The position numbers were made by a program, and so were the translations under genes. Positions 42,372 through 50,988 of a stretch of DNA of 64,000 nucleotides are shown here, one piece after another (the stretch's first letter is position 1; every line of letters starts with the position of its first letter). Location: positions 115,214-179,213 of the forward strand of contig DINQ01000024.1 of NCBI GenBank assembly GCA_002426795.1, given 5' to 3'. The notes beneath the pieces are model-generated. The model was not told where the DNA came from. It made no database searches and saw only the letters and a program-made list of their open reading frames with translations. The DNA comes from Bacteroidales bacterium UBA5536 (lineage in GTDB: Bacteria; Bacteroidota; Bacteroidia; Bacteroidales; F082).

Positions 42372-43768
42372 GCCAGCTTTCTTTTTGGGAGTGATACTGA
42401 AATAATCCCAGAAGCGAGTATTGTAAACAGAGAACCCACAACGATGAGTAAGGTATCTCCGGAAAATTTACCGATTGCAAAAACAGGGAGACCAAGGAGC
42501 ATGCTTGTCAATAAGCCATAGAACAACCCTCTTTCACTCATTCGGATTCCACGAATAGCAAAAGCAGTTGGGAGCATGACTGAAGCCCTCAATGTTCCAT
42601 ATATAAGGAACAGGTGAAGTATTTTAATGCCAGGAATGTTTGCTATGCCTATCGCTAAAGCGGCAACAATGATCATGCTTATTCTTGCGATATCGACAGG
42701 CTTGTAGTTCTGCAGTTTTTTAATCCGTATTGTTAAGTCGTGGCCACTCACTGAAGATACAGCACAGATTATACTATCGACTGTACTTATTAAACCGGAA
42801 AGAATCATGACCATAAACACCCAAAGGAACCAACTTGGCGCATAGGCTTTCACTGCTGCCACATTGACAAGCTGAGTATCTGATACCACGATACCATTGC
42901 CGGCAGCAAAGAATCCGAAAACAGCAAGCGAAATTGGCACCAGGGCAAATATGGCAGCGGCAAGCAACATTGAACGTTTTACGTGCTGTTGCTTCACTGC
43001 GAAAATCCTTTGCCAGAACATCTGGTCTCCGAAGGTTCCTGAGAGCAGTCCTATTGTAGTAGGTATTCCAAAAGCAAGCGTTACACCAAGTCCTTTCCCG
43101 TTAAACATGCTTGTGATATCACCAGAAACACCTGACAACCCTTTTACCAGGCTTTCGGCACCTCCGCCATTGGTAAACATAAATGGCAGACCAACCAGTA
43201 GAACAATGACAATCCATACCATCTGCCAGTGATCCGTGATCATACTTGCCTTTAATCCTTTACTTATTGAGTAGGTAAGTGGTATTACTGCCAGAAAAAC
43301 AGTTGCGGCAAAAAAGTTCATGCCGGTCACCTTATACATGATAGTAGCACCGGCCAGAAGCTGAACCGCAAATGAAAGTATCTGCAGACCAAAACTCTCA
43401 ACCAGGTAAAGTGAATGTGTTCGATGGCCAAACTCCTCTCTAATATAATCGGAAAACGTCCATCCATTTGGATACTTGTTACGCATCCAGGTAGCGAAAT
43501 AGGCAAACAAAACAAGTGTTAACACATTTGGAACTGTGAACCAAACGACACCAACCCATCCACTTGTGTAAGCCTTTTCGGAGGCAATAAACAAGGATGG
43601 AGCCCACACCCATGTGGCTGCGAGCGAAAATGCAGCTGTGATCCAACCAATTTTACGATCTGCCAGTAAGAATCCCAGTTTCGTGTTTGATACCGAACGT
43701 ACTGACTTAAATAGCACGAGCATCAGAATAAAGTAGCCCGTAAGTAGTAGAAAACCTGTCTCTTTCAT
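42368..43768 (-). CDS. Sodium:solute symporter (SSS family)
   Basis: 466 residues with about 12-13 hydrophobic helices, LeuT-fold style. The early GYFILMLVLFKSVRS, the LAATWVWAPSLFIAS segment and the ISGLISTVDS-like element (MILSGLISTVDSIICAVSS) match SSS transporters. It would bring a Na+-coupled solute into the cell. A transporter gene in the middle of a phage replication/packaging region is rare. It leads the operon with the PAPS-reductase/ParB cluster, so it may import a precursor for it (inference). Confidence 0.85.
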   Translation of the reverse strand: MKETGFLLLTGYFILMLVLFKSVRSVSNTKLGFLLADRKIGWITAAFSLAATWVWAPSLFIASEKAYTSGWVGVVWFTVPNVLTLVLFAYFATWMRNKYPNGWTFSDYIREEFGHRTHSLYLVESFGLQILSFAVQLLAGATIMYKVTGMNFFAATVFLAVIPLTYSISKGLKASMITDHWQMVWIVIVLLVGLPFMFTNGGGAESLVKGLSGVSGDITSMFNGKGLGVTLAFGIPTTIGLLSGTFGDQMFWQRIFAVKQQHVKRSMLLAAAIFALVPISLAVFGFFAAGNGIVVSDTQLVNVAAVKAYAPSWFLWVFMVMILSGLISTVDSIICAVSSVSGHDLTIRIKKLQNYKPVDIARISMIIVAALAIGIANIPGIKILHLFLIYGTLRASVMLPTAFAIRGIRMSERGLFYGLLTSMLLGLPVFAIGKFSGDTLLIVVGSLFTILASGIISVSLPKRKLA

Positions 43769-43789
43769 GCTTTTTATATGTTAAAGCTG

Positions 43790-43820
43790 TAAAATTAGAG
43801 AGAAAAGTTTCTGTGTTCAA
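43790..43820 (-). promoter_or_regulatory. Promoter of the symporter/packaging operon
   Basis: On the minus strand TTGA (43817-43820), a 19-base spacer and TAATTTTA (43790-43797, one mismatch to TAnnTTTG) lie about 22 bp before the symporter start. It separates early from middle/late genes. Activity is inferred. Confidence 0.5.
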
Positions 43821-43913
43821 TGAACTCAGGGCGTTTCAAGGCAAAAGGTTGAAATAATTCGTGATTATCAGTGCAGTTAAAATGAAATATTTTTTGATCA
43901 ATAAGCCTCTTAA

Positions 43914-44138
43914 TATTGCACCATTTTTCGGAAAAACACCCAAAAAGGGCTATTTTCTAACACAATTCGTGCTTTTTTTGACGATTTAAGGCAATTAACA
44001 AAATGGCAAGCTAGAAAAACAGACATAGACTTGTTGAGTGGAAGGTTCAAAGATCGAGAAGTAGTTTCAATAGCGACATGGGAACCTCATTCTTTACCAG
44101 ACTCGCGATTACTAAAGTCAATAAACTTAAAGAGATAA
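43914..44138 (+). pseudogene. Possible gene fragment in the 376-bp intergenic region
   Basis: The region 43769-44145 has no proper gene. On the plus strand a 74-codon frame without a good start encodes a natural-looking stretch (FFDDLRQLTKWQARKTDIDLL) and stops at 44136-44138. It may be a decayed 3' end of a gene on the opposite strand to its neighbours. No family is recognised. Confidence 0.3.
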
Positions 44139-44145
44139 TTGAAGG

Positions 44146-44328
44146 TCAAATATCAAGTTTGTTTTCCAGATGATTGATAAATTGCTCAATTTCGCTTTTA
44201 AGGAGTTTCATTTTGTCTAAAAAATCCTTATCAGAATCATCAGAAGTTTGGTGAAGTCTTACCTTACTTCTACAATCAGCTATTTCTAAAAACCATTGCA
44301 GCACATTAAAACGATGCTTTACCATCAT
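44146..44328 (-). CDS. Small helical protein
   Basis: 60 residues, helical, with LLKSEIEQFINHLENK at the end suggesting a coiled coil. It is 3 bp after the alpha-CTD-like gene, same strand. Function unknown. Confidence 0.45.
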   Translation of the reverse strand: MMVKHRFNVLQWFLEIADCRSKVRLHQTSDDSDKDFLDKMKLLKSEIEQFINHLENKLDI

Positions 44329-44331
44329 TCG

Positions 44332-44742
44332 TTATGCGCAATCAGGGCATGGATCATACCGTTGATGTTGATTGTTCCATATTTTACCACTTGCTTTGCA
44401 TTTTTCACAATATTTAATTATTAATCCATGCTTTTTTAATTCTTCAACCAATTCTGTAACTGTCTTTTTACCAGCATCCTTTACAACAATTAATTTATCA
44501 TATGTAAAATTTTCAAATTGCTCAATGCAACTTATATTGTACTTATTAAATATGTGCTTCGCCCTAACTCCTACATTTAACCTATCAACAGGCGTACATT
44601 TCCTATTTAGCAGTTCTTTTTCTGCATCTTTTGATAATTTCAATAGTTCATTTAATGGCATTGTACTTAGTAATTCTTGTAGTTTTAAATCATATTTTAT
44701 ATGTATTTCCATACTAATCTTATTTTTTACGTTAATAATCAT
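44332..44742 (-). CDS. RNA polymerase alpha-CTD-like protein with zinc site
   Basis: 136 residues. Residues about 51-108 match the C-terminal domain of bacterial RNAP alpha: PVDRLNVGVRAKHIF, then ISCIEQFENF and AGKKTVTELVEELKKHGL. Arg60 corresponds to alpha R265 and GKKT (91-94) to the G-K-K-S element, both used for UP-element DNA binding, while alpha N268 is replaced by His. The C-terminus adds Cys112, 115, 132 and 135, a zinc site. It could bind promoter DNA or activators in place of host alpha. No N-terminal polymerase assembly domain is present. Confidence 0.8.
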   Translation of the reverse strand: MIINVKNKISMEIHIKYDLKLQELLSTMPLNELLKLSKDAEKELLNRKCTPVDRLNVGVRAKHIFNKYNISCIEQFENFTYDKLIVVKDAGKKTVTELVEELKKHGLIIKYCEKCKASGKIWNNQHQRYDPCPDCA

Positions 44743-44763
44743 TTAAAATATTTGTCAATTAAT

Positions 44764-44994
44764 TTATCGATGATATTTATAAGGCCTCCTATGGCTTTGT
44801 TTTGAAATTGGGTAAGGTTCAATAAATTCGTGTCTGGGCTTGATTTTAAAAGCCTCATGCGTTTCAATGCTTCCACGTTCGCTAATGGGAATATCTTCAT
44901 TAGAATCAACTTTGATAACCTCAACATCCTGCCTATGTATAAGGGCTCTAACATCTGTTTGAGCATCCCATCCAATTACATACACTTTTTTCAT
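44764..44994 (-). CDS. Small hypothetical protein
   Basis: 76 residues starting MKKVYVIGWDAQTDVRALIH. Its start overlaps the stop of the DnaA-IV gene by 4 bp, which favours it over the frame at 44739-44975. The end is basic (HRRPYKYHR). Function unknown. Confidence 0.5.
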   Translation of the reverse strand: MKKVYVIGWDAQTDVRALIHRQDVEVIKVDSNEDIPISERGSIETHEAFKIKPRHEFIEPYPISKQSHRRPYKYHR

Positions 44995-45377
44995 TTTAGC
45001 ATTCTAATTATTCTGTCTACTTCACTTTCCTCTAACCCAATTTCATGAAGAATCTCCTTAATTTTTTCACGAAATTCCTCATCAGTATCAATGAAGTTTG
45101 AAATGGTCTTTTTCGCATGTAAAACAGTAGCATGATCTTTCCCAAAAAGGAAACCTGCGTTGCCTAAAGAATACCTGGCAACAGTATTCAGTAATGTCAT
45201 AATAACCTGTCGTGGTTCGACCAGTTCCCTCTTTCGGCTTTTTACATTTATCTGATCGTAAGCCACGCCGTAGCTTTGACAAACTGCGCTGGTGATGAGA
45301 AACTGTATGTTCTCCTTTCCATGAATTTTCATGAATTCGGGGTCTTGAATTGCAGGTGCAACGTATGGACTAATCAT
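44991..45377 (-). CDS. Stand-alone DnaA domain IV-like DNA-binding protein
   Basis: 128 residues. RKRELVEPRQVIMTLL and the later FLFGKDHATVLHAKKTI match the helix-turn-helix DnaA-box binding domain IV of DnaA, with the signature DHATVLHA. The AAA+ part and domains I-III are absent. It could bind DnaA boxes in the phage origin or host oriC. It overlaps the VRR-NUC gene by 8 bp and lies within the replication block. Confidence 0.85.
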   Translation of the reverse strand: MISPYVAPAIQDPEFMKIHGKENIQFLITSAVCQSYGVAYDQINVKSRKRELVEPRQVIMTLLNTVARYSLGNAGFLFGKDHATVLHAKKTISNFIDTDEEFREKIKEILHEIGLEESEVDRIIRMLK

Positions 45378-45765
45378 AATTCAGGTATTTTTCGATTTCA
45401 CTAACAAACTGATCGAAGGAATACACCACAGCAGTATGATATCCAAATGCTTTGGCAATTTCCAAAAAAGCTTCTTGTTCTTGTGATAGAGTATTTCTCC
45501 CCCACTTGAACTCAATGTAAAGACCATGAAATCCTTTCCTTGGCACTGACAGGAATGTATCTGATACGCCAGCCTTTACCCCTTCTGCTTTTAGACGCTT
45601 CCCTTCTGGGCTCACATAAATAGTTTTACCGGATTTGTCTTTTACAGCCTTCTTCGACCTGGATCCTCCGTTTGGGATCGCATAGAACATCTTCTCAAGT
45701 TTCGGATACTGTAGTTTAAACCAAGTGAAGCATGACTCTTGCAATTTACTTTCCATTGACCTCAT
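45370..45765 (-). CDS. VRR-NUC domain nuclease
   Basis: 131 residues. AIPNGGSRSKKAV, GVKAGVSDTF and GLYIEFKWGRNTLS match the VRR-NUC fold, with Asp in VSD and Glu/Lys in EFK as catalytic residues. It is a small Holliday-junction or structure-specific nuclease common in phages. It overlaps the DnaC-like gene by one base. Confidence 0.85.
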   Translation of the reverse strand: MRSMESKLQESCFTWFKLQYPKLEKMFYAIPNGGSRSKKAVKDKSGKTIYVSPEGKRLKAEGVKAGVSDTFLSVPRKGFHGLYIEFKWGRNTLSQEQEAFLEIAKAFGYHTAVVYSFDQFVSEIEKYLNYD

Positions 45766-46661
45766 TACTGCCTCCTTCTATCTGGTGACCTATCACTAAA
45801 CGGAACGGGGTTAAACATCTCAGCCATCCGGCTGCGGATCCTTACACCATAAAACTCCTCAATGTTTTTTGGAGATAGATTTGTCGTGATATGGGTCATG
45901 TTGTGAGGAAGCATATCATATCGTCTGCTAATAATGTCTGCCATCACATTCATTTTATCGCCATAACGCCTCCGTTCATCCTCATTACCCAGGTCGTCAT
46001 AGCAGACACCTGCCGATGTATGTCCAAATGGGTCCGTCGGGATTGTCAGTTCAACACCATGGTTTCTGATAACCGAAAGTCCGTACTCAACAAAATCGTA
46101 TGTGATGTCAATTGTCCGGGTCATTCTGTACGACTGAAGCATATTTGAAGCAAAAGCCTTCATGATTAAGGTTTTTCCGCTACCGGTAAATCCCATCAAA
46201 AGCAACCCTTTTTTACGGTCCAGACCATAGGACTCACTTCGTGGGTCATTGGTGAAATACAGACACAATCTCTTGACGATCGATTTGTTAAACTGATCAA
46301 GCACAAATTCCTTTTTCCCCGATTTCTTTACAAGATGATCAGCCCTCCGGAGAAACACTTCGTAAAGTTGCTCAGCAGAATGCTTGATTGGTTCAGCCAA
46401 CTGGTCAACTTTTTCCCAATAGGCCGAAGCCGCTAAATCAGCTCTTTTTTGTTCTCGTGCCCGGAGTATAACCTCAGCCCTTTTTTCGTCACTTAGTGGC
46501 ATATTATACTCCTCAACTCCTAATCGCATGGCTCGCTTTCGGAGCTCCATGTGGATAGCATATTTTTCTTCCTCTTGAGTCAATTCAGGCAGACAGTCAG
46601 AGTCTTTCCTGATATCCTGTTGCAAGAGATGACCTGGGATCATTTGCTTTATATTTTCCAT
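45765..46661 (-). CDS. DnaC-like helicase loader ATPase
   Basis: 298 residues. GFTGSGKTLIMKAFASNML is Walker A, CYDDLGNED is Walker B, and the C-terminus has an arginine-rich VRIRSRMAEMF segment. This is the AAA+ loader of the replicative helicase. It overlaps the initiator gene by 65 bp. Confidence 0.85.
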   Translation of the reverse strand: MENIKQMIPGHLLQQDIRKDSDCLPELTQEEEKYAIHMELRKRAMRLGVEEYNMPLSDEKRAEVILRAREQKRADLAASAYWEKVDQLAEPIKHSAEQLYEVFLRRADHLVKKSGKKEFVLDQFNKSIVKRLCLYFTNDPRSESYGLDRKKGLLLMGFTGSGKTLIMKAFASNMLQSYRMTRTIDITYDFVEYGLSVIRNHGVELTIPTDPFGHTSAGVCYDDLGNEDERRRYGDKMNVMADIISRRYDMLPHNMTHITTNLSPKNIEEFYGVRIRSRMAEMFNPVPFSDRSPDRRRQ

Positions 46662-47463
46662 TGTTGCGTAAGTTTTTAAAGTTTCCTTCGATTACTTTCA
46701 CGAAGTTTGTTGGCTTGAGTAGCCAATCAATATTTGCCACCCAGTTGTGGCCATTATTCCCGTTCAAAAATTCACTTTCACCAGCCATTTTAAACATCTC
46801 CATCACTTTTTCCTCGGAATACTCTTTTACCCTGGCGCGGATAGATTTTTTTCTGGTCTCGGATATTGAATTAGCTTGTGGCATTCTGGCGCAAGTCTGA
46901 TTATAGAATTCAACAATTTTTCCATAATCAATTTTTGATGAGGTTTCCCCCAAGGGGGATAAAGGGGGTATATTATCTACTTTACTTTCCTTTACTTTAC
47001 TTTGTGTACTTATTGCAGGAGTTAACTCGGGTAAATGCGGAGTTAACCCCGGTTTATTCGGAGTAAACTCCTTTTTTTGTGTTTTAAGAAGATTATATTG
47101 ATCTTCAATCTCATAGTTTTTTCTTCTCGATTGTTGACATGCGAGCTGATATCTTTTTTGAATTCCCCTGCTTGAGAGGACTTTTTGATCATCATGCAAG
47201 GTTTTATCAAAGATATTTCTGCGAAAACATGAGTTAATGACATCATTAACTAGGGTTAATTCCGTATTTATTTTCTTTGCAAACAGCATGGCGTGGTCAC
47301 CTGACCATTCAATAAAATATCCGTTCGCGTAAATTTTTTGCCAGAGTTTTATTACTATAGCAAACCCCTGAAGCCCGTGCTCTGCTTCAATCAATTCAAG
47401 ATTGTCATCAATACTGACATCAAGTGGAAAATACTCCAAACCTATTTTAACTGGTCGCGCCAT
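46597..47463 (-). CDS. DUF4373-type replication initiator
   Basis: 288 residues. The N-terminal KIGLEYFPLDVSIDDNLELIEAEHG... domain (DUF4373/Lin1244-like, winged helix) is typical of phage replication initiators, and the remainder has a basic helical C-terminus. It pairs with the DnaC-like loader that follows it. It should bind the phage origin, which is probably within this gene, but no iteron array is visible. Confidence 0.8.
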   Translation of the reverse strand: MARPVKIGLEYFPLDVSIDDNLELIEAEHGLQGFAIVIKLWQKIYANGYFIEWSGDHAMLFAKKINTELTLVNDVINSCFRRNIFDKTLHDDQKVLSSRGIQKRYQLACQQSRRKNYEIEDQYNLLKTQKKEFTPNKPGLTPHLPELTPAISTQSKVKESKVDNIPPLSPLGETSSKIDYGKIVEFYNQTCARMPQANSISETRKKSIRARVKEYSEEKVMEMFKMAGESEFLNGNNGHNWVANIDWLLKPTNFVKVIEGNFKNLRNNGKYKANDPRSSLATGYQERL

Positions 47464-47587
47464 AATCTGTAAACGTTAAGTCTATTTTCATACTTTGGTC
47501 TAATTGCCTTTCAATCCTGATCTGATCCTTGTATTTTTCAATCGATTCAACCATGATCTGTACAGCACTATCATACAGCTTCTTCAT
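47447..47587 (-). CDS. Small hypothetical protein
   Basis: 46 residues from the ATG at 47587, starting MKKLYDSAVQIMVESIEKY. This start overlaps the end of the preceding gene by 17 bp and follows a purine-rich stretch, so it is preferred over 47647. Function unknown. Confidence 0.45.
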   Translation of the reverse strand: MKKLYDSAVQIMVESIEKYKDQIRIERQLDQSMKIDLTFTDYGATS

Positions 47588-47921
47588 CGGTTTTCCCTCT
47601 TTCTCCTGGTAAATGATCACCCGGTGAATGCATATCTCTCTCATCAATCACATAGTTTAAAGGGTAAATGTTTCGGTTTGGCACACCTGCTGTATTTCCT
47701 GAATCTGTTATCACTCTGACCCACCCTGGATTCACGGTAATGATTGTGGCTTTATAGATGTTTTTCCCGTCATCAACAATGACGTTCATCCCCTTTATAA
47801 GGTCATCTCTCCACTCTCGAAGTGCTGAGCCTTCACGAAGAGTGTGAATACCATAGAGCACAAAAGGAAAGACAGTTACGATTGCTGAAACGACAATTAT
47901 AATTTTAGTTAACAGGCTCAT
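47571..47921 (-). CDS. Small membrane protein with KOW-like soluble part
   Basis: 116 residues. One N-terminal transmembrane helix (about 4-25) is followed by a beta-rich part (MNVIVDDGKNIYKATIITVNPGW) that looks like a small SH3/KOW-type barrel. It overlaps the SNF2-like gene by 17 bp. Function unknown. Confidence 0.5.
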   Translation of the reverse strand: MSLLTKIIIVVSAIVTVFPFVLYGIHTLREGSALREWRDDLIKGMNVIVDDGKNIYKATIITVNPGWVRVITDSGNTAGVPNRNIYPLNYVIDERDMHSPGDHLPGERGKTDEEAV

Positions 47922-49572
47922 TTTGAATTGATTTTTGGTTAAACAAATCAGCCACCATATTCACGATGTCTTCTTCAACCTGTTCAGTTGCGCCGGTTAC
48001 AGTAGCTGCCATTTCTCTCTTAGTTTGAATAATCTGGTAGATTTTCTCATCGATGGTATCTTCGCCAAGGAAGTAGGTGCATGTTACACTGTCTTGCTGT
48101 CCAATACGGTGACATCTGTCCTCACATTGGTCGCAGTCGGCAGCTGTCCATGGTAGCTCAACAAAGGCAACCCGGGAAGAGGCTGTTAAAGTCAATCCGA
48201 CTCCTGCAGCTTTTATGGAACAAATGATCAGTTTTGTATTTGGGTCGTTCTGGAAGCTATCAACTGAATGCTGGCGTGCATGCTGGTCATCGCTTCCGGT
48301 GAAGGTGACGGCTTTTGGATAGTGCTTATGGATGGCCTGTATGACTTCTTTCAGGTGTGCGAAGATTACGAGCTTTTCACCCGATTCCATAATATCGTCC
48401 ACAAATTCAAACACATCTTTCAGTTTTCCTCTGGCCGAAATATTTTTCAGGATTCCAATCTTTACCATGATCTCCCCACGCATGGCACGGGCTACCTTCT
48501 CATCATCAGCATCCTTATAAGCTCTCAGATACTTGATCAGATTTGCTTCGGCATCCTCATACTCTCCCCGGGTCGCGATATTGCACATGGCAACCTGCCG
48601 CATCTTGGCCGGTAGATCTTTCAATACGTCTTGCTTATCTCTCCTGTAAAAACAGTTGAGGTTGAGCATGTAGTTAAGCTCTCTGAGGTTTGAAGCTTCC
48701 CTGGAACCTGCACAATAGCGCTGGGTGAATTTTGTGTATCCCCCAAAGCGTGGCATCTGTTCAATAATCCCCAGCTGGGCAATCAAATCCTTTGGTTTGT
48801 TAATTACAGGTGTTCCGGTGAGTGCAAGTATGTATTCCTTCCCGGCGGCTATTCCCTTAGTGAACTTGGTTTGCTGTGTTGCTGTCGATTTAACCCTGTG
48901 CGATTCATCGATGATCACGCTCTTGAACATCCCGGTAAGGTGTTCTTTAAACTTGACATGGTTCAGTCGTAACTTGGCTCCTTCGGGTTTACTGATGCTC
49001 TGGACAAAGTACTTCTTTAAGCTCTCATAGTTCACGATGAACACCTCCACCAGTCCGGAGCTGTGATAGAGATGAAAGTTGTGTTTAACATCATCATTTA
49101 GGATAATGGCCCGGTGATCTGTCCACATATGCCATTCACGCTGCCAGTTAATTTTAAGCGAACTTGGGGCTATTACCAAACAAGGGAATGCTTTGGCTGC
49201 GGTTATTGTTGCAATAGCCTGGGCTGTCTTCCCTAATCCAGGTTGGTCGCCAATGATCAGCTTTTTCTTCTGCAGAGCATAAGCAACACCTGTGGCCTGG
49301 TATGGGAAGAGGTTCAGTTTTAGAGGTATATCGGTATCCAGTTCCGGCATGGGTGGTAACTCACTCACCATCTCATCCTCAATATGCTCTCCAAATTTGA
49401 ACTTATAGCGAGCAGCAAACGCACGCACCTCATCTTCCGCATCTTTTGGAACAAGCCAGCTTTTGTTTACCGGATCGAATCTGCGACCGGTGAGCTGTTT
49501 TACTGCCTCGACCAGGTAAGGGGCATACCTAAACTGGATACTGTAATTATTTCCTTTTTCTGTGATATACAT
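47905..49572 (-). CDS. SNF2-like helicase with HARP-like N-terminus
   Basis: 555 residues. The N-terminal MYITEKGNNYSIQFRYAPY and RRFDPVNKSWLVP resemble the HARP module of SMARCAL1-type proteins. Then come GDQPGLGKTAQAIA (Walker A), VIIDESHRVKS (motif II) and CHRIGQQDSVTCTYF (motif VI). It translocates on dsDNA and can remodel forks or anneal ssDNA. Phages of this type often carry one near the replication genes. Confidence 0.85.
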   Translation of the reverse strand: MYITEKGNNYSIQFRYAPYLVEAVKQLTGRRFDPVNKSWLVPKDAEDEVRAFAARYKFKFGEHIEDEMVSELPPMPELDTDIPLKLNLFPYQATGVAYALQKKKLIIGDQPGLGKTAQAIATITAAKAFPCLVIAPSSLKINWQREWHMWTDHRAIILNDDVKHNFHLYHSSGLVEVFIVNYESLKKYFVQSISKPEGAKLRLNHVKFKEHLTGMFKSVIIDESHRVKSTATQQTKFTKGIAAGKEYILALTGTPVINKPKDLIAQLGIIEQMPRFGGYTKFTQRYCAGSREASNLRELNYMLNLNCFYRRDKQDVLKDLPAKMRQVAMCNIATRGEYEDAEANLIKYLRAYKDADDEKVARAMRGEIMVKIGILKNISARGKLKDVFEFVDDIMESGEKLVIFAHLKEVIQAIHKHYPKAVTFTGSDDQHARQHSVDSFQNDPNTKLIICSIKAAGVGLTLTASSRVAFVELPWTAADCDQCEDRCHRIGQQDSVTCTYFLGEDTIDEKIYQIIQTKREMAATVTGATEQVEEDIVNMVADLFNQKSIQNEPVN

Positions 49573-49574
49573 AG

Positions 49575-49904
49575 CTACATTGGAAGGTCTTCGAAATCGG
49601 ATTTATTTACAGGCTGTAAAGCCTTTCTGTTCTTCTCAACATACTCCCGGATATCCCAACTCTGTATGGGCTTTATCTCAAGCTGTGAGGCGATTGATTT
49701 AACCATCTCTTCGGTCATGGGATTGATAGCGTAAATCGCCTGAACATTTACGATCCGGCTGAATGCTGGAGAGGTTTCTGTTTCTGGCACATCAATACGC
49801 ACCATGGCACCGCCGGCAATGGTTTGTTCTGATACCTCACCGGCTATACGGGTGTGGCCAAACAATTCGACCAGTGCCCAAGTTTTGAATTTTTCTGTTG
49901 TCAT
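49575..49904 (-). CDS. Hypothetical protein
   Basis: 109 residues with a beta-rich first half (ALVELFGHTRIAGEVSEQT) and a helical, acidic C-terminus. It precedes the SNF2-like gene by 2 bp, so it may be co-translated. No family is recognised. Confidence 0.5.
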   Translation of the reverse strand: MTTEKFKTWALVELFGHTRIAGEVSEQTIAGGAMVRIDVPETETSPAFSRIVNVQAIYAINPMTEEMVKSIASQLEIKPIQSWDIREYVEKNRKALQPVNKSDFEDLPM

Positions 49905-50104
49905 GAAAATTGAATTTTTAATTGTTGATCTTGCTTTACTTCAAATTGATATTCTGTAATCAGGCTGATAGCTTCCGGCACTGTAATCAGCCTTTTAATG
50001 TCCTCAAAGGCAAGGATGATCCTATGCCGGTAACCGTCAACCTGGATACCTTTTCTCCGGGCACGATAGGTAAGGTTGTACCTTCTTTTTGTCTTAGGAT
50101 CCAT
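49901..50104 (-). CDS. Small basic hypothetical protein
   Basis: 67 residues, basic, starting MDPKTKRRYNLTYRARRK. It overlaps the next gene by 4 bp and the previous one by 11 bp. A nucleic-acid-binding role is possible. Function unknown. Confidence 0.45.
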   Translation of the reverse strand: MDPKTKRRYNLTYRARRKGIQVDGYRHRIILAFEDIKRLITVPEAISLITEYQFEVKQDQQLKIQFS

Positions 50105-50363
50105 CGTTTGCCTTGGTCAAAAACTTGGTTTTTGATGCTTCCGTCAACACTCCGGTGACTCCTGCTTCATTGCCAATAAGCTTGAGAAAATCAACCTCAA
50201 CCTTGGCACTATCGATAATTGTTTTAGCAGTTTCAGTTATCGCTTTTGCCGTGGTGATATCAATTTTTTCACAGGCAGAAGCATCAGAATCTTGATTCGC
50301 CTTTAGGCGTTCTATCACTTCAAATAAGTGATCGCGCAATGCTGGTAAGTCATTCTTTGCCAT
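50094..50363 (-). CDS. Small helical protein
   Basis: 89 residues, mostly helical, containing KAITETAKTIIDSAKVEVDFL. It is overlapped at both ends by neighbouring genes (11 and 14 bp). Function unknown. Confidence 0.45.
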   Translation of the reverse strand: MAKNDLPALRDHLFEVIERLKANQDSDASACEKIDITTAKAITETAKTIIDSAKVEVDFLKLIGNEAGVTGVLTEASKTKFLTKANDGS

Positions 50364-50988
50364 AATCTCTAATTACTTTTTTTAGTTTATTCAATGCCAT
50401 AATGGCCTGCTGCAAATCTTGTGGATAATTGTGTCGGGTGTTACGAAGCATGTTTTCTTCGCGTGTGATCATCTCAAGGTTTTCAATCCTAAAATCAGAT
50501 GTGTCACCGTTTTTGAAAACCACAATCTGCCCTTTCGGAACCGGGCCGTTATGCTGCTCCCAGATGTGTCTGTGTAGCAATTCAAATTTGCCCAAAGCAA
50601 CCCTGATGTGTGCGTAGTATCTACCTTTCGAATCCCTTCTAACTGAGATGTAACCATCATGCTTGGTGTTATGGGGCTCATTTCCTTTTTTGAACCAGGT
50701 GTGTTTAACTCGCTCACGCACTTCTGGCGTCATTTTCTTCCCTTTGTTGGCCGGAATATGCCCTTTCTTGAACCGGTAGCGTTTGCCCACATCGGCAAGC
50801 TTTTTATTCAGCCGTCCAGACCTCTCACTCAGGAGGAATTCTTGAGATTTTTTGATTCCGAAAGCCTGTGCCTGTTGGTAAACTGCAGAAACAGTTACAC
50901 CTAAATACTCAGCAATTGCAGCTGTGCTGATGTGTGGATACCTGCTTTTGAGATACCTCAATTCGCTACCGGTCCAGAAATGATGCAT
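50350..50988 (-). CDS. HNH endonuclease with HTH
   Basis: 212 residues. The N-terminal STAAIAEYLGVTVSAVYQQAQ is a helix-turn-helix. The C-terminal LLHRHIWEQHNGPVPKGQIV and FKNGDTSDFRIENLEMI form an HNH nuclease of the HNH_3 type. Such genes are common free-standing homing-type or phage nucleases. It overlaps the ParB gene by one base. Confidence 0.8.
   Translation of the reverse strand: MHHFWTGSELRYLKSRYPHISTAAIAEYLGVTVSAVYQQAQAFGIKKSQEFLLSERSGRLNKKLADVGKRYRFKKGHIPANKGKKMTPEVRERVKHTWFKKGNEPHNTKHDGYISVRRDSKGRYYAHIRVALGKFELLHRHIWEQHNGPVPKGQIVVFKNGDTSDFRIENLEMITREENMLRNTRHNYPQDLQQAIMALNKLKKVIRDYGKE

Noticed and set aside
44739..44975. 78-residue alternative frame
   Set aside because: It overlaps the better frame 44764-44994, which has an ATGA junction with the gene before and a more natural start.
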